DNA of 64,000 bases from Heterostelium album PN500 (lineage: Eukaryota; Evosea; Eumycetozoa; Acytosteliales; Acytosteliaceae). Location: the NCBI RefSeq assembly GCF_000004825.1, contig NW_008805065.1, forward strand, positions 1,612,001-1,676,000, read 5' to 3'. Shown piece by piece: positions 1 through 11,866 of this stretch; positions within the stretch are counted from its first letter, which is position 1, and every line of letters begins with the position of its first letter. A model generated the notes under the pieces. The model worked only from the letters and a program-made list of their open reading frames with translations, was not told the origin of the DNA and did not search any database. Both the position numbers and the translations under genes were made by a program.

Positions 1-2134
1 TTGTAGCTGATATCGTAGAGTCCCAGTGAGTTCTTGATAGCTCTTTCGATTTGTTTATAGTCATGTTCTGGGTCTTCAGGGAACCTAGATTGTTGTGCAT
101 TCAAGCATGTAAGAATGCACGAGGATTCTGCTGAGCACTCAATCATGTAGATTGCAAAGATGGCATCCTGTATCTCTACTACGTTTCTAAACATCAGCCT
201 TGCGTGAGCTTGTGACAAACGAATCAACGACTCCAACAATCTCGTTGTGATTCTTGCTTCGTTTCTCTGAGTGGCACCGGTTCTCTGCTTCTGGAAGTAT
301 GCATCTAGCAGTAGTTTGCTATCCTCTGAGAGTGTTGGATTGAATGTATTCTTAATATAATAGAGATAGCTCTGAAGATTTTCATTCCAGAATTTGTCGT
401 CCGATTCTTTCAGTGGCTGTCCACGACGCAATATGAATTCCGATATCATCCTATCCCATTCCGGTTCTTGATCGTCGGTGATGATCAATATGATGTCGAA
501 TCTCGAAAGGAGTGGAGATGCCAAGTTTGTATTGACCATCAATGATTGTTGTTCATCGTATTTACCCTTGGCGTTTGTCGCGGCGATGATAGAGCATCGC
601 GTGTGTAAACTAGTGATGATACCGGCCTTGGCAATACTGATGGTTTGCTGCTCCATCGCTTCGTGAATGGTGGCACGATCTTTCTCGTTGATTCCGCTGA
701 ACTCGTCAATGCAACAGACACCACCGTCGGCCAGCACCAACGCACCCGCTTCCAACATCATTTCACCACCTTGCTCCTTGACAACGGCAGCCGTCAGACC
801 GGCACTGGTCGTTCCAATTCCCGTGGTGAGAACAGACCGCGATGCCACCTTCGCCGCATACTTTAGGAACTGACTCTTTCCAGTACCGGGCTCACCTACC
901 AAGAGCATGTGACACTCGCCTCTACGCTTTGTATTGGTTTCACGATCGTTGATACTGACGCCACCGATCATCACCAGCATCAACGCCAACTTGACAACAA
1001 ACATTCCATAGACACCGGAACAGACCGATCGCAATATCAGATTTCTTCCAACCAGTGGATTGGCTTCGTGTGCAATCCAAAAGTCTTCAAACTGGCACTT
1101 TAACTCATCGGTCAGACCAGCGCCAAACCGCTGCTCGTTCATCACCCTCACATTATTCGCCAGCAGAACCATCTCGACTTCACAACGCTCCTCTGTTTTC
1201 AACGGTCGCCAACGTCTAATTACAACACCACTCACAATGATATCGTCTCCTGCCTGACAGCTGTCAACCAGATCCTCTTGGAGAATGACCATAATCGATC
1301 GCGGAATCGTACCGGCTCCGATCTGGTGGATATTCTCCTGCAGCTTGATCTCTTGGTAGTCACAGTGTTCGTCCATCGAACTGGAACCGTCTTGCATCGG
1401 TTTGAAATATTGATTCTCACAACGACGTGGATTAGGACATCGTTTTGGCACATCGAATTGGTTGTGTTGTTCGTAGTCGATATGAACCTTGAATGACTCC
1501 TTACACTTTGTACAAACATAGTATTTGGAACGCTCGACAATCTTGGTGGAACCAGTTCTGATCACAGTACCTCTAAACTCTACAAACAAACCATACTCAT
1601 TCGATCGTGGTAAGAATGACTTTCTAATCTCTCTACATATAGGTAGTTCACTAACTCTCACTCTACAGTTCTTCTTTATAGTGAGTTGTGATGGATTAAA
1701 CACTTGCTGTTGTTGTTGTTGCTGACTCGTATTGCTATGAGCATTGAAAGTGTTTCGATTTACAGGTACATTTACACCACCCTCAGTATAGAGTGCTTTG
1801 ATTCTCTCCTGACTAATGAGAAGTGCTTCATGAAACAAAGGTAACAACTTTCTAGGTTCAGCAATAAACAAAGGACCAAAGTTTACATCACCTTCAAGAA
1901 TCATTGGAAATCTGATTATTAAAAACAATATATTTATATATTAATTTACAATTATTATTATTATTATTATTTATTTTTACATACATACTCTACCTGTAAT
2001 GAGTGATATATAGATTGATCTTGTTTCAACATGATAGATTCAATCTGCTGAGGATAATGAGCAATCAACAGCTTTGTAAAGAAATCTAAAATTTCTTCTC
2101 TAGTGAAATTCTCGAAATCATATAATGTATACAT
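1..2134 (-). CDS. mcm9: MCM9-type DNA helicase, 3' end outside window
   Basis: MCM9 is an MCM-family AAA+ helicase that works with MCM8 in homologous recombination repair. Exon 1 is 1989-2134 and exon 2 runs from 1911 off the left edge, giving about 685 visible codons. The donor GTATGT at 1988 is chosen because it restores the frame; the nearer GTAGAG would put exon 2 out of frame. Visible parts are an N-terminal OB region with paired Cys (CTKC and later Cys residues), Walker A GEPGTGKS near residue 385, Walker B CCIDEF near 446 and the arginine-finger motif SPLLSRFD near 517. The DWDR-like EWDRMISEFIL and FPEDPEHDY segments resemble human MCM9 and not MCM2-7. The frame is open to base 1. Identification as MCM9 rests on remembered family sequence. 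The C-terminal tail is not in the window. Confidence 0.9.
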
Positions 2135-2714
2135 GATTTTCTTTTAATATTTATAACTATAGTTCAATACATAGTTCGACCATAGGTAGGTTGAAATCAT
2201 AAAATAATAAATCGTGTTGCAATAACAAACAAACAATAAACCAATTCTCAGAAATCTGTTTTTTTTTAAATATTAATTTTAAATTGAAGACAAACTTGGA
2301 AAGAAGAAAAAAATAATTAAAATCTTTGCAAATTGAATGTATTAATATCTTAATCTAGTGGTATCATATAACTATTGCAATGTTGTCAAATTATTGTAAT
2401 TTGTTAATGTTAATTTTAACAACATTTTGTGTTTTAGTAATAAATTAATTAACTTGGTGGTATTATAATAAGATATAGAGAGTGGGTACAGTGACTTTTT
2501 TTTTTTAAATGTAATATCATTTGGTGTAGCAGTGGAACGGTGTAGATGACGAACATAAATGAAAATATGATTTTTATATTTGTGATTGATGAAGTGATAT
2601 ATAAATAGATAATTATCATCAAATATGTTCACATTTCACTAATTATCAAAATATTTAATTTAACTTTTAAATTAAATTATTAATTATTTATTAAAAAAAA
2701 ACAACAAAAATAAA
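2135..2714. other. AT-rich divergent spacer
   Basis: This is the shared upstream region of the MCM9 gene (leftward) and the beta-galactosidase gene (rightward). It consists of T and A runs with no supportable coding sequence or RNA gene. A short leftward open frame at 2372-2632 is low-complexity and is not called. Confidence 0.6.
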
Positions 2715-2755
2715 ATGAGATTTATTAATTTAAAAAGATCATTTTAATAATTTTG

Positions 2756-5124
2756 ATGATTGGTTTTGTAGTTGTTGGAGGAATCGAATCACCACCAACC
2801 ACATTAGTAGTTAACAATGACGGAGATACCAGGCTGAACAACTACAAACAATATCAAGATTTCTATAGGAATATGAATCGTGTGAATGGACCGTTCGATC
2901 AATCGTTGATAGCAAAAGCAGAGCGACGACCAGTCTCTAAATACAAATTGGCAACGGATCCTTCGTCGGGAGCATTACCGTTTCAGAATGTTTCATACAA
3001 GGTTACCTACGATGGAAGATCGCTGCTCATCAATGGGGAGAGGAAGCTATTTGTGAGTGGCAGTGTCCACTATCCACGCTCGACGCCAACCATCTGGAAG
3101 AAAGTGCTGGCACTCTCGAAAAACTCGGGAATCAACATGATCGATACCTATGTGTTTTGGGATCTACATGAACCGCAGCGTGGAGTCTACAACTTTGAGG
3201 GCAACGCTAATTTGAAACACTTTCTCGATCTCTGCCAGCAGAATGGTCTGTTTGTCAACCTTAGAATAGGACCTTACATTTGTGCAGAGTGGAACTACGG
3301 TGGTTTGCCAATCTGGTTGAAAGATATTCCCGGAATCAAAATGCGTGATTTCAACACTCAGTACATGGAGGAAGTGGAACGTTGGATGAAATTTATTGTC
3401 GACTATCTACATGGCTATTTCGCACCGCAGGGTGGTCCAATTGTCTTGGCGCAAATCGAAAACGAATACAATTGGGTCCAGTGGCGATATCAAGAGTCTG
3501 GCAGGAAATTCGCTCATTGGTGCGCAGACCTGGCAAATCGATTGGACATAGGCATTCCATGGATAATGTGTCAACAAGATGACATACCCACCGTAATCAA
3601 CACTTGTAACGGATACTATTGTCATGAATGGATCAATTTCCATTGGAATAACTTCAAAGATCAACCTCCTCTGTTCACAGAGAATTGGTCTGGTTGGTTC
3701 AATAACTGGGTGAATGCAGTTCGCCATCGTCCTGTAGCGGATCTGCTCTACTCTGCTGCTAGATGGTTCGCAAGTGGCGGTGCTCTAATGAATTACTATA
3801 TGTGGCATGGAGGAACCAACTTTGGAAGGAAGAGTGGTCCGATGATTGCTCTCTCCTACGACTATGATGCACCGCTCAACGAATATGGAAATCCTAGAAA
3901 TCCAAAGTATTCGCAGACCAGGGATTTCAATAAACTGATTCTTTCATTGGAGGACATCCTTCTCTCGCAGTATCCACCCACACCAATCTTTCTGGCAAAC
4001 AACATCTCTGTTATACACTATAGAAATGGTAATAACAGTGCATCGTTCATTATCAATTCCAATGAAAATGGCAATTCAAAGGTAATGTTTGAAGGTAGAT
4101 CCTATTTTTCCTATGCATACTCTGTTCAGATATTAAAGAACTATGTATCGGTGTTTGACTCATCACAAAACCCTAGAAACTATACGGATACCGTAGTAGA
4201 GTCAGAACCAAACATTCCCTTTGCCAACTCTATTATCAGTAAACATGTTGAGCGATTCGATTTTGAAGAATCATTATATGATAACCGGTTGATGGAGCAA
4301 TTGAATCTCACCAAAGATGAAACAGATTATATCTGGTACACGACAATGATTAACCACGATCAAGATGGTGAAATACTAAAGGTAATAAACAAAACAGATA
4401 TTGTTCATGTATTTGTCGATAGTTACTACGTTGGAACAATAATGTCTGACAGTCTGGCTATCACTGGAGTTCCTCTGGGACCATCAACACTTCAGTTATT
4501 ACACACCAAGATGGGTATTCAACACTATGAACTACATATGGAGAATACAAAAGCAGGTATTCTTGGTCCAGTTTACTATGGAGACATTGAAATAACCAAT
4601 CAAATGTGGGGATCAAAGCCATTTGTATCATCAGAGAAAGTAATAACCGACCCTATTCAATCAAAGTTTGTAAGATGGTCACCGTTAGATAGGAAGCCAA
4701 ATGAAGTTTTCTATAGTGTACCTCTGACATGGTATAAATTCATTTTCTTTATAGATTCAGAAGCAAAACTACCTACTTCACTTGCACTCGATATGTCAAA
4801 GTAAATATTTTTATTGCTTGCCTATTAAAAACAATATTAACTATTAACTTGTTTTTAAATAGAATGGGAAAAGGACTGATATGGCTAAATGGACATGCTG
4901 TAGGTAGATATTGGATTACCAAAGGTTGGGGTGGTTGTGGAGAATGTAACTATAAAAAAGGATTCGATCCTTATTCTTGTTCCACTGGTTGTGGCGAGTA
5001 TAGTCAAACGTGGTATCATGTTCCATCCGATTGGATCAATATCAATGGCACCAATGAGCTAATCATATTTGAAGAGTGTAAAGGTGATCCAAGGTCAATT
5101 AAACTATTACAAATAAAAGAATGA
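2756..5124 (+). CDS. Plant-type beta-galactosidase, GH35, secreted
   Basis: Glycoside hydrolase family 35 beta-galactosidase, releasing terminal beta-galactose from glycans, probably lysosomal or secreted. Exons are 2756-4800 and 4863-5124 (768 residues from the first in-frame ATG). The junction rebuilds LDMSKMGKGLIWLNGHAVGRYW in two halves, close to the corresponding plant BGAL segment. The acid/base Glu lies in QIENEY near residue 237 and the nucleophile Glu in FTENWSGWF near residue 309. The C-terminus has a Cys-rich stretch (4930-5010) and ends at EECKGDPRSIKLLQIKE, where plant enzymes often add a lectin domain. The ATG at 2756 leaves only half a signal peptide. An upstream ATG at 2715 would supply the rest if the A run at 2732-2736 were one base longer, so the real start may be 2715. 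The next gene converges from 43 bp away. Confidence 0.92.
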
Positions 5125-5167
5125 TAGATATGATCATATACAAATGGTGTAGACAATTAATTTATTA

Positions 5168-6952
5168 TTATAATTTTTGTTTTTTATGAATTAATAGTTC
5201 ATTATCATCTTGTTGTTTTTCTATATAAACTCTTTGATTTCTATGATTTTCACATTGACATGAGCATCTACAAATACAGCTACATGAACAATGTTGAGCA
5301 GTTGTTTCAGCAACATCTTTATCTTTAACTGCTCTTTTCGATGTAGGTTTCTCTTTTGCTCTCTTTTCATTTTTCTTTTGTTTGATGCGTAGATTTAATA
5401 TAGCCAGTGTTTTGAGTGATGATGGATAGTCTTCTTCGATGATACTTTGATATTTGATGAGTTTATAATATGCAAAGCTTTGCTTATTCAATATCCAATC
5501 GATTGTTTCATGAAGATCTTCTTGAATCAATTTGAGAATGGTTTTCTTCTTGATAACATAGTCACCGCCAAACTCTGGTCTGTTGCGAAGTAAATATGAA
5601 ACTATTTCTAAATGATCTGACTCGATTGCATTGTGAGAGCATCCCTCTGTTCTGTTTTCGCTGAGCCACTTTACGAGCTTGTAATGTCCAAACATTGCCG
5701 AGTTATCTAATGCCCTATGTGTGCAACCTTCACCTCTATTCTCACTCAACCAAACAACAAGATCGAAATGACCACCAATTGTTGCCTCATCCATTGCGTA
5801 CTCCGAACAACCCTCTGTTCTATTGTGATTGAGCCATTTTACCGCCTCCAAGTGCCCAAATCTGGCGGCGGCATCCATTGCATCAGTGGTATAGTCCTCT
5901 GTTCTATGGATTGTCAAGTATTCCAATATCTCTATATTTCCTTTGCGTGCAGCTTCATCCAATGCATAGTGAGCAGTGGCAGTAGTGTTCTCCGTCAACC
6001 ACTGTATCATCTCCAAATTGGCGTTGGTCGCTGCAATGTCAATAGCATCAAAGTCCTGAGGAATATCAGGATAGTTGGAAATGAGCCATTTCACCATTTT
6101 GAGATTATCGTTTCTAACCGCTGAATGCAATGAGGATCGTGGCTCTGGAAAGTCATAGAGATGGAAAAGCTTCATTAGCTCAAAGTTGTTGTTTTCTGCC
6201 GCTCCATCAATACAGGTTATGCCACAGCGAGGACGGTCACTCTTAAAGTCTGGTTGTTCGTCCATGAGATACCGAACGACATTGGCATGATTTCCCTTGG
6301 CTGCGCAATGAAACATTTTGTTGTCCTCCCTGTCGCGTGGTCTGTTTTCAATCAGCCATTCGATAATCTCTATGCTCCCAACTGATGCAGCCGAGTCAAA
6401 CACTTCGGAACACGGTTCAAAGATATTCTTGAAGCTGGTGGCATTATAATTCTCATCGACCAGCTTCGAAAAGTACACGACCATCTCCAAACTCGATGAA
6501 AGTGGCGAGTTGATAAATGCTCTATAGTAGTGCCATCTGTAGTTGATGTTGTCAAAGAGGTATTTAACTATTGCCATTCGGTTATTCTTGACCGCTGTGA
6601 TGAGAAACATATCGAATATGTCATCATCATAGAAGAAATCATCGTTGCCATCCGAAAGAAAGGTGCGTAAATTGAACAGATCAAAAAGATACTCAAAAAT
6701 ATCGAACCGACCAATCTGAATAGCAAAGTCAACACATGTCCATCTTTCTTGCTCATCCAATGACTCGTTATTGGCAAGGTACTCCTTTAGCATATCAAAG
6801 TACCCATTTCCAACCATTATACGAGGTGTACTTATTAAGTGTTTCCATCTGTAGGTTGCACCAAACTGATAGCTTATATCTTTTAAGTTACTTAATATCA
6901 ATCTGTTAATTATAACATTATTTATAACTTGAGAAAATAATTCTTTCTTCAT
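5168..6952 (-). CDS. Dictyostelid ankyrin-repeat protein
   Basis: A single-exon protein of 594 residues starting MKKELFSQVINNVIINRLI. An in-frame ATG at 7000 would add a poly-lysine stretch encoded by a T run and is less likely. The N-terminal 60 residues (FGATYRWKHLISTPRIMVGNGY) look like the conserved leader of a dictyostelid ankyrin family. About ten degenerate ankyrin units follow, for instance AARFGHLEAVKWLNHNRTEG and SAMFGHYKLVKWLSENRTEG, with the recurrent loop RTEGCS before the next helix. The tail after residue about 520 is Lys-rich with a cluster of Cys (CSCSCICRCSCQC near 5250-5290), which could bind metal. The molecular role is unknown; ankyrin repeats imply protein binding. Confidence 0.85.
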   Translation of the reverse strand: MKKELFSQVINNVIINRLILSNLKDISYQFGATYRWKHLISTPRIMVGNGYFDMLKEYLANNESLDEQERWTCVDFAIQIGRFDIFEYLFDLFNLRTFLSDGNDDFFYDDDIFDMFLITAVKNNRMAIVKYLFDNINYRWHYYRAFINSPLSSSLEMVVYFSKLVDENYNATSFKNIFEPCSEVFDSAASVGSIEIIEWLIENRPRDREDNKMFHCAAKGNHANVVRYLMDEQPDFKSDRPRCGITCIDGAAENNNFELMKLFHLYDFPEPRSSLHSAVRNDNLKMVKWLISNYPDIPQDFDAIDIAATNANLEMIQWLTENTTATAHYALDEAARKGNIEILEYLTIHRTEDYTTDAMDAAARFGHLEAVKWLNHNRTEGCSEYAMDEATIGGHFDLVVWLSENRGEGCTHRALDNSAMFGHYKLVKWLSENRTEGCSHNAIESDHLEIVSYLLRNRPEFGGDYVIKKKTILKLIQEDLHETIDWILNKQSFAYYKLIKYQSIIEEDYPSSLKTLAILNLRIKQKKNEKRAKEKPTSKRAVKDKDVAETTAQHCSCSCICRCSCQCENHRNQRVYIEKQQDDNELLIHKKQKL

Positions 6953-7401
6953 TTTTTTGGTTTTTTTTTTTTTTTTGAAATAAACATTTATCATGATCAT
7001 GATGTCTTTGGTTGGGTCAAATTTTCCAAGAAGTAACTAGCTCAAATAAAAAAAAGATATATCTTTGTATTCTTTATTAAATATATAAAAAGAATAAAAA
7101 GATGAACTATCAATACCATTATATTGATAGCTATTAATTGAATTTGTGAATTGGCGGTTGAGAGTTATCTCAGAAAGAGAGATGCCGATAGATATTGTTA
7201 AAGATAAACTAAGGTTGTGTATTATCTATTGTAACTTGTTCTAATTAAAAATCTTCTCAAACTTGAATCATGATTTTTAAATAATAAAATGAGTAATTAG
7301 TAATACTTGTATGTTTGGTTGTTACTGTTCTGCTTTTTGTTTTGTACTAACTACATGTTATATTTTATTTTATGTGTTTTTTTTGTTATTGCCTTCTTAT
7401 C
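6953..7401. other. Spacer between ankyrin gene and SmD2
   Basis: AT-rich spacer. It is the upstream region of the leftward ankyrin gene and the downstream region of the leftward SmD2 gene. No RNA gene or coding sequence can be supported. The rightward open frame at 7307-7552 is antisense to SmD2 exon 3. Confidence 0.55.
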
Positions 7402-7922
7402 TTATCCTAAAGGGTTCTTCAAGACTAAAATAACAGAATCTCCTCTCAAAAACATCTTACTAATGAATCTATCTTTATTAACTGGCTTTGCTTTCTTTTT
7501 TCCTTTACCTGTCTTTGGTATCTCTGTCCACATTTCCTTAACCTACAAATAAAAACCGATTATAAATGTTAATAACTTGTTTTGTTTTTATCTTGATAAT
7601 GAATGATTGAATGATCGAATGATCGAATGATCGAATTTTAAAGATCAAACTTACATTTTCTAAAACCATATTACAATGACGATCGAATGCTCTAACAGTA
7701 CCCAATAACTTCTTATTATTTCTAACATTGATGAGAACTTGTGTATTCTTATTGACACTATCCATTAAAATCGACAATGGACCTGTTTCGAATTCCTTTT
7801 GTTCATCTCTTTCCTAAATAAATAAGCAAAATAACAGAGTTAATAACATGTTGTTAAATATCTACTCTTTTAGTATTATAATATAATATTTAATACATTA
7901 CTTCTTGTTCAACTTCACTCAT
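7402..7922 (-). CDS. snrpd2: Small nuclear ribonucleoprotein Sm D2
   Basis: SmD2 is one of seven Sm proteins forming the ring on U1, U2, U4 and U5 snRNAs in the spliceosome. Exons are 7902-7922, 7655-7813 and 7402-7542, giving 106 residues. Sm1 motif: [20 protein letters not shown] followed by [12 protein letters not shown]. Sm2 motif: [20 protein letters not shown] near the C-terminus. The linker ends with the [12 protein letters not shown] segment seen in human SmD2. All three exons join in frame with GT-AG introns. Intron 2 holds a short tandem repeat (separate entry). The length is typical for the family. Confidence 0.96.
7601..7636. repeat. 8-bp tandem repeat in SmD2 intron 2
   Basis: Four and a half copies of GAATGATC (the first with one change) lie inside the second intron of the SmD2 gene. 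This is a simple tandem repeat with no evident function. Confidence 0.85.
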
Positions 7923-8381
7923 CTTGATATATATTAAAGTATATGTTCTATAGAAGAACAGATATAAATAATCTTTAAAAAAAATAAAGTTTGAAAAAAA
8001 TTTTTTTTTCTGTTCAATAAAATTAAAATTCCACAATCGAAATGATTTGATTTATTAGATAACGATAGATAACATTATCTTACTTGATATTTTTATTAAT
8101 AATGAAATAATCATCCTTAAAAGATTATACAACTTTGATTAATAAAAGAAAAACAATGCTTTTTTTTCTTACCAGTATGATCATGATTATATATACATAT
8201 CTATTTCCTCAAATTATAAGCTGATTATAATAATATAATTAGAGATAGAATTATGATTGATACTAGAACTAAACAAACTTCTTTTTTTTTTTTTTTTTAA
8301 AATATTATCATATGATTTTAAGTTTGTTTTGTTCTTATTGTAATTTTGGTTAACTTAATAATATAAAAAAAAATTTGACAA
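7923..8381. other. AT-rich divergent spacer
   Basis: Upstream region shared by SmD2 (leftward) and the small coiled-coil gene (rightward). It contains long T runs at about 8160 and 8281-8299, usual in dictyostelid promoters. No other feature is visible. Confidence 0.55.
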
Positions 8382-8391
8382 ATGTCAACAG

Positions 8392-8422
<31 letters not shown>

Positions 8423-8719
8423 TTATGATAGTGAAAATAACAATAATATATTATTAGATGGCAATGCCACTAGAACCGCAACAGCATCTTTTGTATTGCC
8501 ATATACTGCTTCTATTGCCAACTCTATAGAACAATTAGAGGCTGATGCAAAATCACTCTTTTCTCTGCATTCTATGTTTTCAAATCAACTTCACAGATTA
8601 CAAGTAAGTAATACTACATAATACATGTATTATTAAATAATCAACAAAACTAACTAATACAATAATAGCTTGAAGAAGTAGCTTTAAAGAAACAATTGGC
8701 AAATGAAAACAATCAATGA
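8382..8719 (+). CDS. Small coiled-coil protein, unknown family
   Basis: Two exons, 8382-8603 and 8669-8719, joined in phase by a 65-nt GT-AG intron, encode 90 residues. After MSTD comes an Asn run, then an ordered part: a TASIANSIEQLEADAKSLF helix, HSMFSNQLHRLQ, and a C-terminal helix LEEVALKKQLANENNQ. The heptad-like pattern predicts a helical hairpin or coiled coil of the kind found in small subunits of adaptor complexes (BLOC, BORC, Mediator and similar). I cannot assign a family. The conserved-looking splice and non-repetitive C-terminal half support a real gene. Confidence 0.7.
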
Positions 8720-8982
8720 AAACAACCTATCATTTGTTTTTAGTTCTATTTAGATCTATCGTATTCAGATAGGTAGATAGATTAATAGATAGATTAATAG
8801 ATCGATTACACTCATCCTAAGAATATTCGAAAATGGAAAACAAACATTCATTTCAAATAGAGGAGTAGTTTTTCAACAACTCAAACATTCTTTATTGATA
8901 TTATTAATAATAACTTACTAAATAATACTGTAGTAAATAATGTAATTATACAATAATAAATGAGTTTATCTATCTCGGTAGA

Positions 8983-10425
8983 TTAAACTGTACCAGCCAA
9001 ATATGCAATGGCCCCAACAAAACCTGAATTGTAATCGAGTGCAACTTCATTTCTAATATAATCAGTTCTATCATCCTGTTTTGTTGTTTTGTTTAACATT
9101 TAAAATAATAAGTAATGAATTCATAGTATTTTCTATATATATATATAATATAACAAACTACTTACTTTCCAACTATCATCTTGTGATGGACCACCTACTA
9201 ATGCACCTTTTAGTAGATAGGTGTTGTTTACAGGCACCATAATGTTGTTGGTAGTGGAGTGGTGAGCTGCACGATGATGAGCGTTGATTGGTGCGTTCGG
9301 TCCCATTCCGACGACGAACGATTGCTGCTTTGGATTGTCACCGAGAATATAGGCGATCTGTTTCTTGGTGAATTCAATGTATTTGTCGTCGTTCTTACCG
9401 TAGATCGACATAAGGAATGCTGTCGTTGCTGAATAACGACACGGTCCCCATTGTCTTATCCATGCCAATCCGCCCGGGGTGTAAGGAACACCTCCGCCTG
9501 GTAACCACCAATTGAGATACTCTTCTACATCTTGAATATACACTGAATTGTTGTTACTTGTCGACAATTGTGAAAGTAGTAATGCTGCACCTGGCGATTT
9601 CAAATCCCAATCGTGTGAGTTTTGCTTGGCAAGCTTGACAATTTGAAAATCGTTGTAATCTTTCTCTGCCTTTTCCAGGTATTTAGAGTCGCCAGTTGCT
9701 TTGAACAACCAGATGGAACCCCAAACAATCTCATCGTCGAAGCCCGACCAAGATTTATAGAATTGCGAAACATTTGGAATGTTGTCAGAGTAGGTTCCAC
9801 GATAGTTGTCACCGAACGAATGTAGTTGTCTAGCATGCTCCAAACAAGTGGCAGAGTAGGTGGGATCCGATGTCTTGAAAACAATGGAGGCTGCTGCTAA
9901 TGCGGCGGCTGCTTCCATTGCCAGCTCGGTGCCTGGCTTTGTGGTGTCGAGATAGTAGGTCGGACGATCCATTGTCATCGTTTCTGGTGGTCCCCAATAG
10001 GCGTGGTCTGCATTTGGATCACCAACTTGGCCAGCGATTTTATTGTCGGATTGGTGAGCAGCGATCAACCAGTCAGTTCCATACCTTATGGTATCTTGAT
10101 AGAGTTTGGTAGAGTTACACTTTTCAATGTTTGGCTGATATTGAATGAAACCCCATGATAACATAGTAAGAGTAGAGGACAGAGGAAAACCAAACTTGAC
10201 ATGGTCACCAGCATCGAAATATCCTGCTGACAACACACCACCTCCATCGTTCAGCGTGGAATCACCTCTCCAAGGTACATCGTTATCCGGTAACTTTCCA
10301 GCGCGATTATACTTGTAGAAAAACAGACTATAATGTAGATACTCGCAATAGTCATATGCCAACATTGGTTTTAAAAGTACCAGAATAGTACAAAGAATAA
10401 AGAATAATTTACAGATTATATTCAT
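8983..10425 (-). CDS. Endoglucanase, glycoside hydrolase family 9
   Basis: Family 9 cellulase (beta-1,4-endoglucanase), secreted. In dictyostelids such enzymes act on the cellulose of spore coats and stalks. Exons are 9166-10425 and 8983-9075, giving 450 residues. Residues 1-23 form a signal peptide (hydrophobic ICKLFFILCTILVLL). The inverting base Asp pair is D71 and D74 in FDAGDHVKF. The His motif is NAHHRAAHHS near residue 386. The catalytic acid is E430 in RNEVALDYNSGF, encoded by the small second exon, so the enzyme depends on correct splicing of a 90-nt intron. It ends right after the catalytic domain, without the repeat region found in D. discoideum CelA. All catalytic residues are present. 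Confidence 0.94.
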
Positions 10426-10826
10426 TGTTTTAAAACAACTTTTGATTATTTGATTTTAATAATAAGTAATGTATTCAACTCAATTCAAAACACCTTTGTA
10501 TTTATAGATGAATAGATGGTAGTGAAATTTCATTCTATTCGCTTATTCAAATTTGGAATTTCATTGTAATTGAATTGTATTCTTATAAAACTGATTGTGT
10601 TTGGTGTTTAATCATATTCATTGCAATGTATTGGCATTGGATTTCCATTAAAAAAAAACGAACAAGTGAAATTTTCTTTTTAACTTGATTCAATTCGCGA
10701 TTAGATTGATTAGCATTGGTGTTGATCAAGATATGCAAATGATTATCAGTTTCTATGCTATATGTTGTTGAGTGCGTTGCAATAAATAATAATCTAAATA
10801 ATCAAGATTTTATTAAGAAAGTAGTA
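10426..10826. other. Spacer upstream of GH9 gene
   Basis: About 400 bp between the GH9 start and the 3' end of the LOG gene, both leftward. It holds several CATTGNANT-type stretches and T runs but no coding sequence that can be supported. Confidence 0.5.
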
Positions 10827-11520
10827 TTAAATCTGTGAAGTTTTAATCCATTTGAAAAGTGATGATGGTGGTTTGGTTGTTTCTAATTTGTTGAGCAAAT
10901 CGATTGGATCATCGCTAAATACAATTGAATTTATAAACTTTTGATCAATGAAACCACGCTTTGCCGATGTTTCCAGCAATGCTTGCAAATGTGTATAGTA
11001 ACCATCGATATTAAGAATACCAACTGGCTTTGAGTGGATACCTAATTGAATCCATGTCAATGTTTCAAATAATTCCTCTATTATTAAGAATAATATATTA
11101 CAAATTAGAACAACATGTTGTTGCAAACGTTAAACATTGAAAGTATTATTATATGAATTACATACCGAATGTACCGATACCACCTGGCAAAGCGATGAAT
11201 GCATCGGATCTCTCATACATGATCTTCTTACGAGAGTGCATATCCTCGACGTAGACAACTTCACCCATGGAGGTACCAGAGATCTCCTTTGGTGCAAGAC
11301 CGTGTGGAATAATACCTTGCACTCTACCACCACCGTTGTGAATAGTCTCTGAGATGGTACCCATCAGACCAACGTTACCACCACCATAGACCAATCCATA
11401 TTTTCTTCTATTCATCTCCTCACCCAACTTCTTTGTAACCTCTGTGAAAACCTCACTATCACCTGGTCTCGATCCACAAAATACACAGATACTCTCGATA
11501 TGATTTGGTGTTGATTCCAT
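10827..11520 (-). CDS. LOG-family cytokinin nucleotide phosphoribohydrolase
   Basis: LOG enzymes cleave cytokinin riboside 5'-monophosphates to the free base plus ribose 5-phosphate. Exons are 11166-11520 and 10827-11077, giving 201 residues. The Rossmann-like fold starts ESICVFCGSRPG. The nucleotide-binding motif is YGGGNVGLMG near residue 50, and the signature PGGIGTFEELFE is rebuilt across the intron (phase 1), which confirms the splice. The arginine of MHSRKKIMYER matches the catalytic Arg of the family. Dictyostelids make the cytokinin-like germination inhibitor discadenine and free cytokinins; a link of this gene to that pathway is inference. Confidence 0.93.
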
Positions 11521-11866
11521 TCCTTTTTTTTTTACTTTGATTTTAAAATATTTAATAATAATATAAGTATAATAATATAAGTATAATAATATAAGTATAA
11601 ATATAAAAATATTATACAAGCGAATAGATTACAAAATATATAAATGAAGAATTACAATCGTTTTTTTCAACTGATTAGTTTTCAAAAATATCAGTTTTTT
11701 GATTTTTTTTTGTTTTCAAGATAAATGTGTTGCATTTCTGATTTTGGGGTTGGAAATTTGATCACTCATCTTAATCAATAATATTGTTGTACTAATGATC
11801 TTTAAAGATTGATTCTCAAAGAATAGATTTATTTAATTATTAAATATTTACAAAATATATAAATTG
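11521..11866. other. Spacer between LOG and scramblase genes
   Basis: AT-rich promoter region of the LOG gene and 3' flank of the scramblase gene. It contains three copies of a TATAAGTATAATAA-like unit at about 11563-11600. No gene is visible. Confidence 0.5.

Noticed and set aside
7307-7552. Rightward hydrophobic open frame
   Set aside because: It is antisense to SmD2 exon 3 and its flanks; the Phe/Leu-rich product follows from reading the complement of Lys-rich coding DNA.
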